Below, piece after piece: positions 1-7,917 of a DNA stretch of 64,000 nucleotides (within the stretch, counting starts at the first letter, position 1; the number at the start of each line of letters is the position of its first letter). This stretch comes from Verrucomicrobiaceae bacterium (GTDB lineage Bacteria; Verrucomicrobiota; Verrucomicrobiia; Verrucomicrobiales; Verrucomicrobiaceae). Location: the NCBI GenBank assembly GCA_027486585.1, contig JAIXOU010000122.1:1-64000 (forward strand). Reading direction: 5' to 3'. The position numbers and the translations under genes are program-made. Under the pieces are notes generated by a model. The model was not told the origin of the DNA, made no database searches, and saw only the letters and a program-made list of their open reading frames with translations.

Positions 1-1311
1 CGCACTGGCTTCATTCAGAAGCGCATGTGGCAGGCAATCAAACTCTCATTCTCTAGAGAAAAAGAAGGAGAAGGAGATGTGTCTCAGTTTGGAGCACTGA
101 CGACGGCTCTGGCCGCAACCATCGGGACTGGGAATATTGTCGGCGTAGCCGGCGCTGTGGCTGCGGGTGGTCCCGGCGCTGTCTTATGGATGTGGCTAAC
201 GGGTGTTTTTGGTATTGCCACCAAATACAGCGAAGCTCTATTGGCAGTGAAATATCGGGTCCAGCAAAAAGACGGTAGTTTTGCAGGTGGACCCATGTAT
301 GCGCTGGAATACGGATTAGGCCAAAAATGGTTAGGCATGATCTTTGCGATTTTTACCATGATTGCGGCATTTGGCATTGGTTGCATGACACAGGCCAATA
401 GCATCGTGGATAACGTGCAGAATCTTTTGAAGGAACAAACGGCTTCTGGTGTGAGCTGGGCTCAGCCTGAGTTCGTTGCATGGGGGTTGGGCATCATCAT
501 GGCGATACTCACTGCCCTTGTCATTTTAGGGGGAGTGAAATCCATCGCTAGAGTATGTGAGGTGCTCGTGCCGTTTATGGCTATCTTTTATGTGCTGGGT
601 TGTTTGGCTGTGCTGATTCATAATTGGGCCGTCATTCCTGAAACCATTGCCGTGATTTTCCGCTCGGCTTTTACCGGCAGTGCTGTTGCGGGTGGCTTCA
701 TTGGTAGGGGCATGCAGATGACCATGCAGATGGGTATTGCCCGTGGGCTTTTCAGCAATGAATCAGGACTGGGCAGCGCGCCGATTGTCGCGGCTGCAGC
801 ACAGACCAAAAATCCGTATCGTCAGGCTTTGGTCAGTTCTACTGGCACTTTTTGGGATACCGTGGTCGTTTGTGCCATGACAGGACTCGTCATCGTGAGC
901 AGTGGTCTCTGGAAAGATGGCATGGCGGCCGACGGCACGATGAAGCTGGCTGCTGATGGCAGTGCTGTGCTGGCAAAGGCTGCTTTGGTTCAAGGAGCGT
1001 TTGGAGTTTTGTCAGGCATTGGGCCATTCGTTTTGACGGTGGGCCTATTAACCTTTGTTTTCTCCACGATTCTTGGCTGGTGCTATTATGGAGAAAAAGC
1101 CACGGAATATGTTTTTGGAACACGTGCAGTCCTTCCGTATCGCTTGCTTTGGATTGCGGCGGTGCTTTTTGGCTCTACCCAAAAAGCCAGCGCAGTCTGG
1201 GACTTTTCAGATGCTGCCAATGGGTTGATGGCTATTCCAAATCTGATTTGTCTGATCTGCCTCAGCGGTGTGATCGCCGCTGAGACGCGTCAGCATCGTC
1301 ATGATCTTTGA
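1..1311 (+). CDS. Sodium:alanine symporter (AGCS family), 5'-truncated by window edge
   Basis: Integral membrane Na+-coupled amino-acid (alanine/glycine type) symporter. The frame is open from base 1 (codons RTGFIQKR precede the first visible Met at 25), and AGCS proteins are usually about 450-540 residues. The true start therefore lies upstream and about 436 residues are visible. AGCS signatures seen are ATIGTGNIVGVAGAVAAGGP followed by WMW near the visible N-terminus, and ARGLFSNESGLGSAP in the middle. Multiple hydrophobic segments run to the C-terminus. The stop TGA at 1309-1311 directly abuts the stop of the convergent RluA gene with no intervening base, so there is no room for a terminator between them. 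The family call is firm; the substrate is inferred from the family. Confidence 0.93.
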   Translation, partial: RTGFIQKRMWQAIKLSFSREKEGEGDVSQFGALTTALAATIGTGNIVGVAGAVAAGGPGAVLWMWLTGVFGIATKYSEALLAVKYRVQQKDGSFAGGPMYALEYGLGQKWLGMIFAIFTMIAAFGIGCMTQANSIVDNVQNLLKEQTASGVSWAQPEFVAWGLGIIMAILTALVILGGVKSIARVCEVLVPFMAIFYVLGCLAVLIHNWAVIPETIAVIFRSAFTGSAVAGGFIGRGMQMTMQMGIARGLFSNESGLGSAPIVAAAAQTKNPYRQALVSSTGTFWDTVVVCAMTGLVIVSSGLWKDGMAADGTMKLAADGSAVLAKAALVQGAFGVLSGIGPFVLTVGLLTFVFSTILGWCYYGEKATEYVFGTRAVLPYRLLWIAAVLFGSTQKASAVWDFSDAANGLMAIPNLICLICLSGVIAAETRQHRHDL

Positions 1312-2193
1312 TTAAACCTCGCTGGGCAAGAGTTTTAATAACTCCGGTGCTAGAGGAGATTCAAAAATCATCTCTTTGCCTGTATGCGGGTGTGTCAATT
1401 TCAACACGGCAGCATGCAGCGCCATACGCCGTGCTGGGTTGGATTTGGCTCCGTATTTTTCGTCTCCCACAATCGGGCAGCCAGCTTGAGCAAGTTGCAC
1501 GCGGATCTGATGGCGGCGTCCGGTTTCTAAAGTGACCTCAAGTAGGGTGCGGCCCATGCCCTGACGGAGCACTCGATAATGAGTGATGGCTTCACGGGTT
1601 TCAGGCCCTTCTTTGCAGGCAAACACTTTGTGAGGCTGACTTTCATCCAAATGCGTGCGCAGTGTGCCAGATTGGGCGGGTGGTTTTCCTTCGACTAAAG
1701 CAAGATAGCTTTTCTCTGCCGTGGTCCAGTTGCTTTGCAGCGTTTCTTTGGCCTCTTCACTCTTGGCAAAAACGAGTACTCCAGAGGTTTCACGGTCAAG
1801 ACGATGCACGATCCAGACACGGGCCATGCCGGTGCGTGCGCGGTCACGGACGTAGCCAGTGATGGCGTGGTAGGCTGTTTTGTCGGTTTCCTTTTCGGTC
1901 GAGATCGTCAGGAGATGGGCTGGTTTATGCACGACGATGATGTCGTTGTCCTCATACAGAATACTCATGCCCTGTGGCAAATCTGGGGCTGGTGGTGGTG
2001 CTTTGGTCGGGTGAATGCTGACTTGGTCACCTGCCTTGAGTTCCTGATTGTGCCTCGTTACCACCTGGTCATTCACACGCACGGCGCCGAATTTCAGCCA
2101 TTGCTTCACATTGGTACGCTTCACCTCCGGCCATGTTTGGAAAAGGAATGCCAGGAGAAGCTGGGGCTCAGAAACGGTCTTGGGTGGAATCAT
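1312..2193 (-). CDS. RluA-family pseudouridine synthase
   Basis: Converts uridine to pseudouridine in rRNA or tRNA (RluA/RluC/RluD group). It has 293 residues. The N-terminal 70 or so residues read as an S4 RNA-binding domain (VKQWLKFGAVRVNDQ), followed by the catalytic domain. The signature IVHRLDRETSGVLVFAKS contains the catalytic Asp of HRLDxxTSG. Later blocks ETGRRHQIRVQLA and IVGDEKYG are also typical. The ORF ends tail-to-tail with the symporter gene at 1311/1312. The exact RNA target cannot be assigned from sequence, so no gene symbol is given. Confidence 0.93.
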   Translation of the reverse strand: MIPPKTVSEPQLLLAFLFQTWPEVKRTNVKQWLKFGAVRVNDQVVTRHNQELKAGDQVSIHPTKAPPPAPDLPQGMSILYEDNDIIVVHKPAHLLTISTEKETDKTAYHAITGYVRDRARTGMARVWIVHRLDRETSGVLVFAKSEEAKETLQSNWTTAEKSYLALVEGKPPAQSGTLRTHLDESQPHKVFACKEGPETREAITHYRVLRQGMGRTLLEVTLETGRRHQIRVQLAQAGCPIVGDEKYGAKSNPARRMALHAAVLKLTHPHTGKEMIFESPLAPELLKLLPSEV

Positions 2194-2235
2194 GGAAAGT
2201 CCTACATCCCATGAACCAAGCGCTGACGCAACAGG

Positions 2236-5013
2236 CTACTTCACTTGCACTGGATGCATGAGGTAGGCGATCAGGTCACGAATCTGGTCTGGCTGGAAGG
2301 CTAAGAGCAGCCCCTCGGGCATCATGGAGACGGGTGAGGTATCGGTTTTGATGATCTCGGATTTCTCCAGAGTCATTGTTTCAGCGAGGGTTCGTAAGCT
2401 CACCGTTTTGTCCGAGGTCCCAGTGATGACGCCACTGAGAGTCCGACCATCTTTGAGCGTGAGCAGACTCATGCGGTAGTCCGCGCTGACTACTCCGCTA
2501 GGATCGGCGATGTTTTCAAGAAGGTAGTCGATGTTTGCACGGCCGCTGCCAGTGAGGTCAGGGCCGATTTTGCCGCCTTGCCCATACATTTGGTGGCAAG
2601 CACCGCAGATGGCCGTGAAGAGTACGCGCCCCTGACTGAGATTGGCTTTAGCCAAAGTAGCGGTATCGAGTTGTTTTTTGATCTTCTCGATGAGTTCCTT
2701 TTTATCGGCGGCGGAGTCGCGCAGTTCTCCCCAGACTTCAGTGAGCTTTTTGGTTAGAGCGTCATCTTTGAAATCACGGATCTGCCGGGCATGGAAGGCG
2801 GTGACTTCAGTGCGGTCGATCTGACCTTTACCAACGCTTTCTAACATTGCGGATGCCCAAGCGGGGCGGGAAACCAGTGCATTTAGAATGGTGGGTCGAT
2901 CCGTAGGCGCGAATTTCCGGTAATCCTTCACCAGTCGTTGACCGATGGCTGGGTCATCAAAGAGCGTCAGCCCACGCACGGCGGCTATGTTTAGTCCACG
3001 CACATCGAGCAGGCCTTCACAAACCGTTCGCAGGTCGGCGGGACGGGCCTCGATCAGTGTCTTCAAAGCGGCCTCACGTGTTGAGGTTTCCGCTTGGGCA
3101 TCGAGCACGATTTTCTTCACATCATCCAATGCCCGGCCATCGCCGAAGAGGATGGAGAGATCTCTGAGGTGGTTTGTTTGGCCTTTTGTTAGAACGGTAA
3201 AAGCATCCCAGCTCTCCGGTTTCGGCACCTTTCGCAGACCTTTAAAGGCCTCCGCCATGCCTTCGAGGATGCTCGGTGTCTGCTCTGGTCTTGCATTCGC
3301 CAGTAGCGCATTCAGATGCTCTTGATGCGTGGCCAGGCCCCGGGTGATCCACCTTATCGTCTTCGGCCAGTTGCAATGCTGGGCGATCTTCACCAGTGCT
3401 GCTGGGTCATGCTTGGCCAGCGTGCTAATGCCATACCAGACCATGTTTGGTAGCAAAGGATCGTCGGCATATTTCGTGTGCTTCAGCAGTTCAATGGCGA
3501 GTTCGGCGCGTTTTTTTAATGGCAGTCGCTGGAGAGTGGAAGCAAGCGTGAGGTGAACGAAGCTGGATTTGGCTGTGCGTGCGAGATTGAGTAAGAGGTC
3601 TGTCTCTTGGATGTCTTTGATCGCTTGTGGATGCTGCTCACCCGTGATCAGGTCGATAGGCCAAAACTGCGTCATCTCACGGATCGCTAGCACGCGCTGA
3701 TGTTCATCCCCCTTGAGATCGGGCTTTGGCAAAGGTTTACGCCAAGCAAAGGGCGACTCTAGCTTCTTTACATCCCCATAACTGATCCTGAAAATCCGTC
3801 CGCTGGTGCGATGCACGCCAGTGCTGTCGTGGCACTCTCCGGTGTCGCTCCAGTCGAGGATGAAGCCGCTACCGTCCGGGCCTGTGCTGATTTCGATGCC
3901 ACGGAACCAAGGATCATCGGTGAGAAAGACATCGGGCTCGTGTTTGCCGACGTAACCGCTGCCGTTGCGCTCGAGGCGCTCCACATTCGCACGGCGGCCG
4001 TGCATGTTCAGGGTGAAGAGCTTGTTGCGATATTGCTCGGGCCATTGGTCACCCTGGTAGATCATCATGCCGATGTGGGCGTGGCCGCCACCGAGGCTGT
4101 TTGCTTTGCCATCGCGGGATTCCGTCCAGCTTCCGCTGCGGTCGTAGTGGTAGTGATCGGCGATGGTGTCCAGCTTTTCATACACATACGGATTCAGCGT
4201 GCTGGAGTCCATGAGATGGGCACCTGGGATGAGGTGCCAGAGATGGCCGGTCACGGTATTGATGAAGAACATCTCGCCGTTTTGATCCCAATCATGACCC
4301 CAGGGATTGGTCGTTCCGTGGGTCAATACCTCGACGATTTTCCGCTTAGGATGAAAGCGCCAGATGCCGCCTTTCATGGGGATGCGTTGATTGTCCGGTG
4401 TGCCCGGCACGCCTAGCAGACCTGGGCAGGAATGCCCACAGCGCCCGTAAAGCCAGCCGTCAGGGCCCCAGCGCAGACCGTTGGCAAAGTTGTGGTAGTT
4501 GTCTTTGGCTACCGTGAAGCCATCCAACACCACCTCGGGTTCGCCATCGGGGATGTCATCGCCATTGCGATCCGGGATGAAGAGGACCTGCGGCGGACAC
4601 ATGAGCCAAACACCACCACGCCCGACTTCCACACTGGTCAGCATTTGCACGTCTTCCGTGAAGACTTTTCGCGTCTCTGCCACGCCATCCCAGTCCTTAT
4701 CTTCCAGGATGATGACGCGGTCTTTGAGTCCGAGGTCAAAGCGTTTGCTGCGCTCTGCATAGGTGTAGTTCTCCGCTACCCACATCCGGCCTTTGGCATC
4801 CCAAGCCATGCCAATTGGATTCTGTACATCCGGCTCTGATGCAAAGAGCGTGGCCTTAAACCCTGGCGGCAGTTTGAGCATCTTGAGAGACTCTTGCGGT
4901 GTTGGAGGCTGGGCATTACCGGGATCGGAATTGTAGATCGCGGGAAAGTCTGCTTGAGCCAAAGCAGCGAAAGTCAGAAATGCAGCCAAGGACCATTTGA
5001 ATGAAGAAAACAT
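2236..5013 (-). CDS. PVC-type membrane-bound dehydrogenase with C-terminal CxxCH heme domain
   Basis: Large exported redox protein typical of Planctomycetes/Verrucomicrobia (families TIGR02604 then TIGR02603). The start at 5013 is chosen because it gives a clean signal peptide (MFSSFKWSLAAFLTFAALAQ, cut near residue 21). An upstream in-frame ATG at 5046 would add 11 unlikely residues. Residues about 30-420 form a sugar-dehydrogenase-like beta-propeller (PPGFKATLFASEPDVQNPIG, AWDAKGRMWVAENYTY). The middle is a HEAT-like helical region. Residues about 795-920 are the heme domain with CGACH near 803, then a Met-containing stretch (SMMPEGLL) that may give the axial ligand. The substrate is unknown; members often sit among carbohydrate genes. 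It stands alone here. Confidence 0.92.
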   Translation of the reverse strand: MFSSFKWSLAAFLTFAALAQADFPAIYNSDPGNAQPPTPQESLKMLKLPPGFKATLFASEPDVQNPIGMAWDAKGRMWVAENYTYAERSKRFDLGLKDRVIILEDKDWDGVAETRKVFTEDVQMLTSVEVGRGGVWLMCPPQVLFIPDRNGDDIPDGEPEVVLDGFTVAKDNYHNFANGLRWGPDGWLYGRCGHSCPGLLGVPGTPDNQRIPMKGGIWRFHPKRKIVEVLTHGTTNPWGHDWDQNGEMFFINTVTGHLWHLIPGAHLMDSSTLNPYVYEKLDTIADHYHYDRSGSWTESRDGKANSLGGGHAHIGMMIYQGDQWPEQYRNKLFTLNMHGRRANVERLERNGSGYVGKHEPDVFLTDDPWFRGIEISTGPDGSGFILDWSDTGECHDSTGVHRTSGRIFRISYGDVKKLESPFAWRKPLPKPDLKGDEHQRVLAIREMTQFWPIDLITGEQHPQAIKDIQETDLLLNLARTAKSSFVHLTLASTLQRLPLKKRAELAIELLKHTKYADDPLLPNMVWYGISTLAKHDPAALVKIAQHCNWPKTIRWITRGLATHQEHLNALLANARPEQTPSILEGMAEAFKGLRKVPKPESWDAFTVLTKGQTNHLRDLSILFGDGRALDDVKKIVLDAQAETSTREAALKTLIEARPADLRTVCEGLLDVRGLNIAAVRGLTLFDDPAIGQRLVKDYRKFAPTDRPTILNALVSRPAWASAMLESVGKGQIDRTEVTAFHARQIRDFKDDALTKKLTEVWGELRDSAADKKELIEKIKKQLDTATLAKANLSQGRVLFTAICGACHQMYGQGGKIGPDLTGSGRANIDYLLENIADPSGVVSADYRMSLLTLKDGRTLSGVITGTSDKTVSLRTLAETMTLEKSEIIKTDTSPVSMMPEGLLLAFQPDQIRDLIAYLMHPVQVK

Positions 5014-5182
5014 ATTTGAGAAATCGTGTGCACAAACGCAGTTCATTCAACTTGTGAATAGGCATGATTTTGTGTCGGACGGGGTCAACGCCTGACGCTA
5101 TCGTCAGGGCTCACCAAACAGCTGGGTAGTTCTAAGAACTGAGCATCGACTCTCCATCTGCCGCGGGCGATGTCTGCTCAAC

Positions 5183-5758
5183 TTAGCGCAGTTCGTCGAT
5201 CCATTTCTCACAGGTATATGGCTGGAAAGCACGAATGGCTTGCAGCAAGGCCTCTGGGTCGGTCTCTGTGATTAGGCTGGAGCGGTGCTCGGGTTTGAGA
5301 AAACCGGTGGTGCTCATGTGATCGAGGAAGGTGAGCAGGTGATCAAAGAAGCCTGCTACATTCAACAAACCAACGGGTTTCCCGTGAAAGCCGAGTTGCA
5401 GCCACGTCAAAGTTTCAAAAAGCTCGTCCAGCGTGCCGAAGCCACCGGGTAGGGCGATGAAGGCATCGCTCAGATCGACCATCTTTTGTTTCCGTTCGTG
5501 CATGGTTCGGGTGACGTGCAGTTCCGTGACGCCACCATGACCGAGTTCTTTGGCCAGAAGAGATTCGGGAATGACGCCGATGACTTCGCCGCCAGCGGCC
5601 AATGCGGCATCAGCGATGACGCCCATGATCCCCACATTGCCACCACCATAGACGATGCCGATGCCTTGCTTGGCCAGATAGGCTGCCATCTCGGCGGCGG
5701 TTGCTGCATAAATGGGATCGAGTCCGCGACTGGACCCACAATAAATGGCGATGCGCAT
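5183..5758 (-). CDS. LOG family protein (TIGR00730, cytokinin riboside 5'-monophosphate phosphoribohydrolase-like)
   Basis: A 191-residue Rossmann-fold protein of the LOG (lysine decarboxylase-like) family. Members hydrolyse nucleoside 5'-monophosphates to base plus ribose 5-phosphate. The N-terminus MRIAIYCGSSRGLDPIYA, the nucleotide loop YGGGNVGIMG and the catalytic signature PGGFGTLDELFE (PGGxGTxxE) are all present. The length is normal for the family. It lies 12 bp downstream of the polyamine-binding protein gene on the same strand, so it may end a proB-potD-LOG operon. The physiological substrate in bacteria is usually unknown. Confidence 0.93.
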   Translation of the reverse strand: MRIAIYCGSSRGLDPIYAATAAEMAAYLAKQGIGIVYGGGNVGIMGVIADAALAAGGEVIGVIPESLLAKELGHGGVTELHVTRTMHERKQKMVDLSDAFIALPGGFGTLDELFETLTWLQLGFHGKPVGLLNVAGFFDHLLTFLDHMSTTGFLKPEHRSSLITETDPEALLQAIRAFQPYTCEKWIDELR

Positions 5759-5770
5759 GATGAGAGTTGA

Positions 5771-6778
5771 TTAGCGTTTCACAGCATCCCAAACTTGACT
5801 ATATTTGGCTAAGTCGGGGCCGAGATCTTGGATGACCTCGCTTTTGGCACGGACAGCGTCTGGAATGATGACAGCAGGATTTTGAAGGAAGGTAGGGTTT
5901 ACTTTTTTGAGAGCCTCGACATTCGGGCAGAGATAACCCATCCACTGCATGTTTTCCGCCGCTATGGCTGGATCGAGCAGATGATTGATCAAAGCATGGG
6001 CCAGCTCCTTTTGCGGTGCATCTTTCGGGATGACCATCTCATCACAGCCCATGGTGACGCCTTCCTCGGGAATGAGGATGCCGATTTTTTCGTTCTCTTG
6101 AGCGACTTGGAAAAGGTCTCCGCTGTAACCATGGACGAGGATGAATTCGCCTGAATCCAGTCCGCTTTTGTAGCCTTCGTTATCCAATTTAGCGGCGTTC
6201 TTTTTCCAGCGTAGAAGCACTTCCTGCGCTTGGGCTAGCTCGGCGTCATTTCGTGTGTTGATGCTGTAACCGAGTGATTTAAGGGCAGCTCCAATGGTCT
6301 CACGCATATCGTCAAAGAGCGACATGCGCTGTGCGGCTGCTGGGTTTTCAAAGAGGTTCCAAGATGGCTTTGGCACTGTGATCTTGTCTTTTCGATAAGC
6401 AACTACGGCATAAGCGAGCGTGTAGGGAACACTGTGTGTCATGGTTTTATCGATCACCTTGTCGAGCACCGAGCTGTCGATGTTTTTGAGGTTAGGCAGC
6501 TTACTGTGGTCGAGGTCGGCGAGCATGCCTTCCTGATGCATGACCTGGATCATGTAGGCTGTCGGAAACAGCACATCGTAGCCACTGGCGCCAGCTTTGA
6601 GTTTGGCATACAGCGATTCATTGGAATCAAAGGTGTCGATCACCACGCGGCAGTCGTGCTTTGCCTCAAAGGACTCAATGCACTCGGGGCTGACATAATC
6701 GGCCCAAGTGAAGACATGCAGTGTCTCCTTAGCTGTCAGGCCTGCGGTGAATGCAAAGAGTAGCAGCAGGACTTTCAT
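5771..6778 (-). CDS. Polyamine-type ABC transporter substrate-binding protein (PotD/PotF-like)
   Basis: Periplasmic binding protein for spermidine/putrescine-type ligands, 335 residues from the start at 6778. That start gives the signal peptide MKVLLLLFAFTAGLTAKE and overlaps the proB stop as ATGA (6775-6778), which indicates translational coupling. A longer frame to 6865 would lie inside proB. Family features are LHVFTWADYVSPECIESFE at the mature N-terminus, a Tyr-containing ligand segment (GYDVLFPTAYMIQVM), and LVHGYSGDLFQVAQ. No PotA, PotB or PotC permease genes are in the window, so its transporter is encoded elsewhere or it acts as an orphan. Confidence 0.88.
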   Translation of the reverse strand: MKVLLLLFAFTAGLTAKETLHVFTWADYVSPECIESFEAKHDCRVVIDTFDSNESLYAKLKAGASGYDVLFPTAYMIQVMHQEGMLADLDHSKLPNLKNIDSSVLDKVIDKTMTHSVPYTLAYAVVAYRKDKITVPKPSWNLFENPAAAQRMSLFDDMRETIGAALKSLGYSINTRNDAELAQAQEVLLRWKKNAAKLDNEGYKSGLDSGEFILVHGYSGDLFQVAQENEKIGILIPEEGVTMGCDEMVIPKDAPQKELAHALINHLLDPAIAAENMQWMGYLCPNVEALKKVNPTFLQNPAVIIPDAVRAKSEVIQDLGPDLAKYSQVWDAVKR

Positions 6779-7557
6779 GACTGCTTGAGGAATCGCGTGC
6801 AGATGCCGCCGCCATTGACCACAGTGGGGAGCTGCTCGGCTTGGCGGCCGCTGGCGATGATGCATTCGACTCCACCACGCACGGCATCTTGCACGGCGCG
6901 GAGTTTGGAGATCATGCCGCCGGTGCCGAGGGCGGTCTTTTCCTCTTGAGCGTGATGAATCACGACATCCACATCCTCCACGACTGGGATGGGGCCTTCC
7001 TCAGGTTTCTGCACATCACGTAGCAGGCCTGGGGCGCTGGTCAGTAGGATGAGCAGGTCAGCTTTCCAAAGGCAGGCGATTTTGGAGGAGAGTTTGTCGT
7101 TATCTCCAAAGCGCAGTTCCTCAATGGCGACGCTATCGTTTTCATTAATCACGGGGACGATTTGAGGAAACTGGAGCAGTCGTTCCAGAGTGGCTTTCAC
7201 GCGATTGGCGCGGTCGATCTGAGCCAGGTCTTCATGCGTGACGAGGAGCTGGGCAACGTGCAGGCTGTGATCACGCAAAAGGTTTTCATAGGCATGCATG
7301 AGATGAGTTTGACCAACGGCAGCCAAGGCTTGGAGCGTCGTCATGTCTGACGGGCGGGATTTCATCTCAAGCGGCTTGAGGCCTGAGGCCACGGCGCCGC
7401 TACTGACGACGACCACACTGTGGCCGTCTTTTTTCAAAAGGGCCACGGCCTCCACAAGCTTCCGCAGCTGAACGGGATCAGGCTCAGGGGTGTCGAGCTT
7501 GGTGAGGATGCCTGAGCCGAATTTGAGGACGATGCGCTTGGGGCCGATGCTGGTCAT
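6775..7557 (-). CDS. proB: Glutamate 5-kinase, short form without PUA domain
   Basis: Phosphorylates L-glutamate to glutamyl 5-phosphate, the first step of proline synthesis. It has 260 residues, amino-acid kinase fold only. The E. coli enzyme (about 367 residues) carries a C-terminal PUA domain that is absent here. Family motifs are IVLKFGSGILT at the N-terminus, VVVVSSGAVASGL, the substrate region PVINENDSVA, and RFGDNDKLSSKIA. It is translationally coupled to the downstream PotD-like gene by a 4-bp ATGA overlap, an unusual pairing. No proA lies in the window. Confidence 0.95.
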   Translation of the reverse strand: MTSIGPKRIVLKFGSGILTKLDTPEPDPVQLRKLVEAVALLKKDGHSVVVVSSGAVASGLKPLEMKSRPSDMTTLQALAAVGQTHLMHAYENLLRDHSLHVAQLLVTHEDLAQIDRANRVKATLERLLQFPQIVPVINENDSVAIEELRFGDNDKLSSKIACLWKADLLILLTSAPGLLRDVQKPEEGPIPVVEDVDVVIHHAQEEKTALGTGGMISKLRAVQDAVRGGVECIIASGRQAEQLPTVVNGGGICTRFLKQS

Positions 7558-7906
7558 GAGATGGGGGTAACATGAAAGAACAGAAGCGAGTTGGAGGCAA
7601 AGCTCTTTGCAGGGAAGTTTTCTGACGGGTCAGACGGGCGCTACGTCTTGATGAGTTTTTAGAAGGGATTATTCCTGTATTTATGGATAATGAATAAAAA
7701 TCACGAAAAACCAGGGTTTCGATCTGGATAAACGATGATTCTCCATATCTATTCGGTCTTTAGATAAAGGGAAACGCCGATTCCTCAGAATGAAACGCCG
7801 ATTCTCCATGTCTATTCGGCGGTTAGATAAAGGGAAACGGTGTTTCCCCTGGTGTATCCGGTGCCTAGATAAGGAGAAACGACCTTTCTAAACAAGTTAA
7901 CGCCGA
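7558..7906. other. Intergenic region, about 350 bp, AT-richer with a 21-bp-period array
   Basis: No convincing ORF is seen between the proB start and the RND gene stop. The half nearest proB would hold its promoter (reading leftward), but no clear -35/-10 pair stands out. The other half is the 21-bp-period repeat described at 7729-7917. Degenerate similarity to the repeat units seems to extend back to about 7670, for example the stretch ending GATAATGAATAAA. Confidence 0.7.
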
Positions 7907-7917
7907 TTACCTCTGGC
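7729..7917. repeat. Tandem array with 21-bp period (nine units, two alternating types)
   Basis: Nine consecutive 21-base units start at 7729, 7750, 7771, 7792, 7813, 7834, 7855, 7876 and 7897. Type A begins GAAACGCCGATTCTCC (units at 7771, 7792, 7834, 7876). Type B begins TATTCGG or TATCCGG and ends TAGATAAAGG or similar (units at 7750, 7813, 7855). The order A-B-A-A-B-A-B-A suggests a 42-bp A+B composite. The last unit (AACGCCGATTACC) runs over the stop codon of the RND transporter gene at 7907-7909. There are no unique spacers, so it is not CRISPR. It shares its period and TTTCCCCT-like blocks with the array at 39497-39893. Confidence 0.8.

Noticed and set aside
3811-4416. 201-codon plus-strand ORF
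   Set aside because: Antisense shadow of the PVC cytochrome gene.
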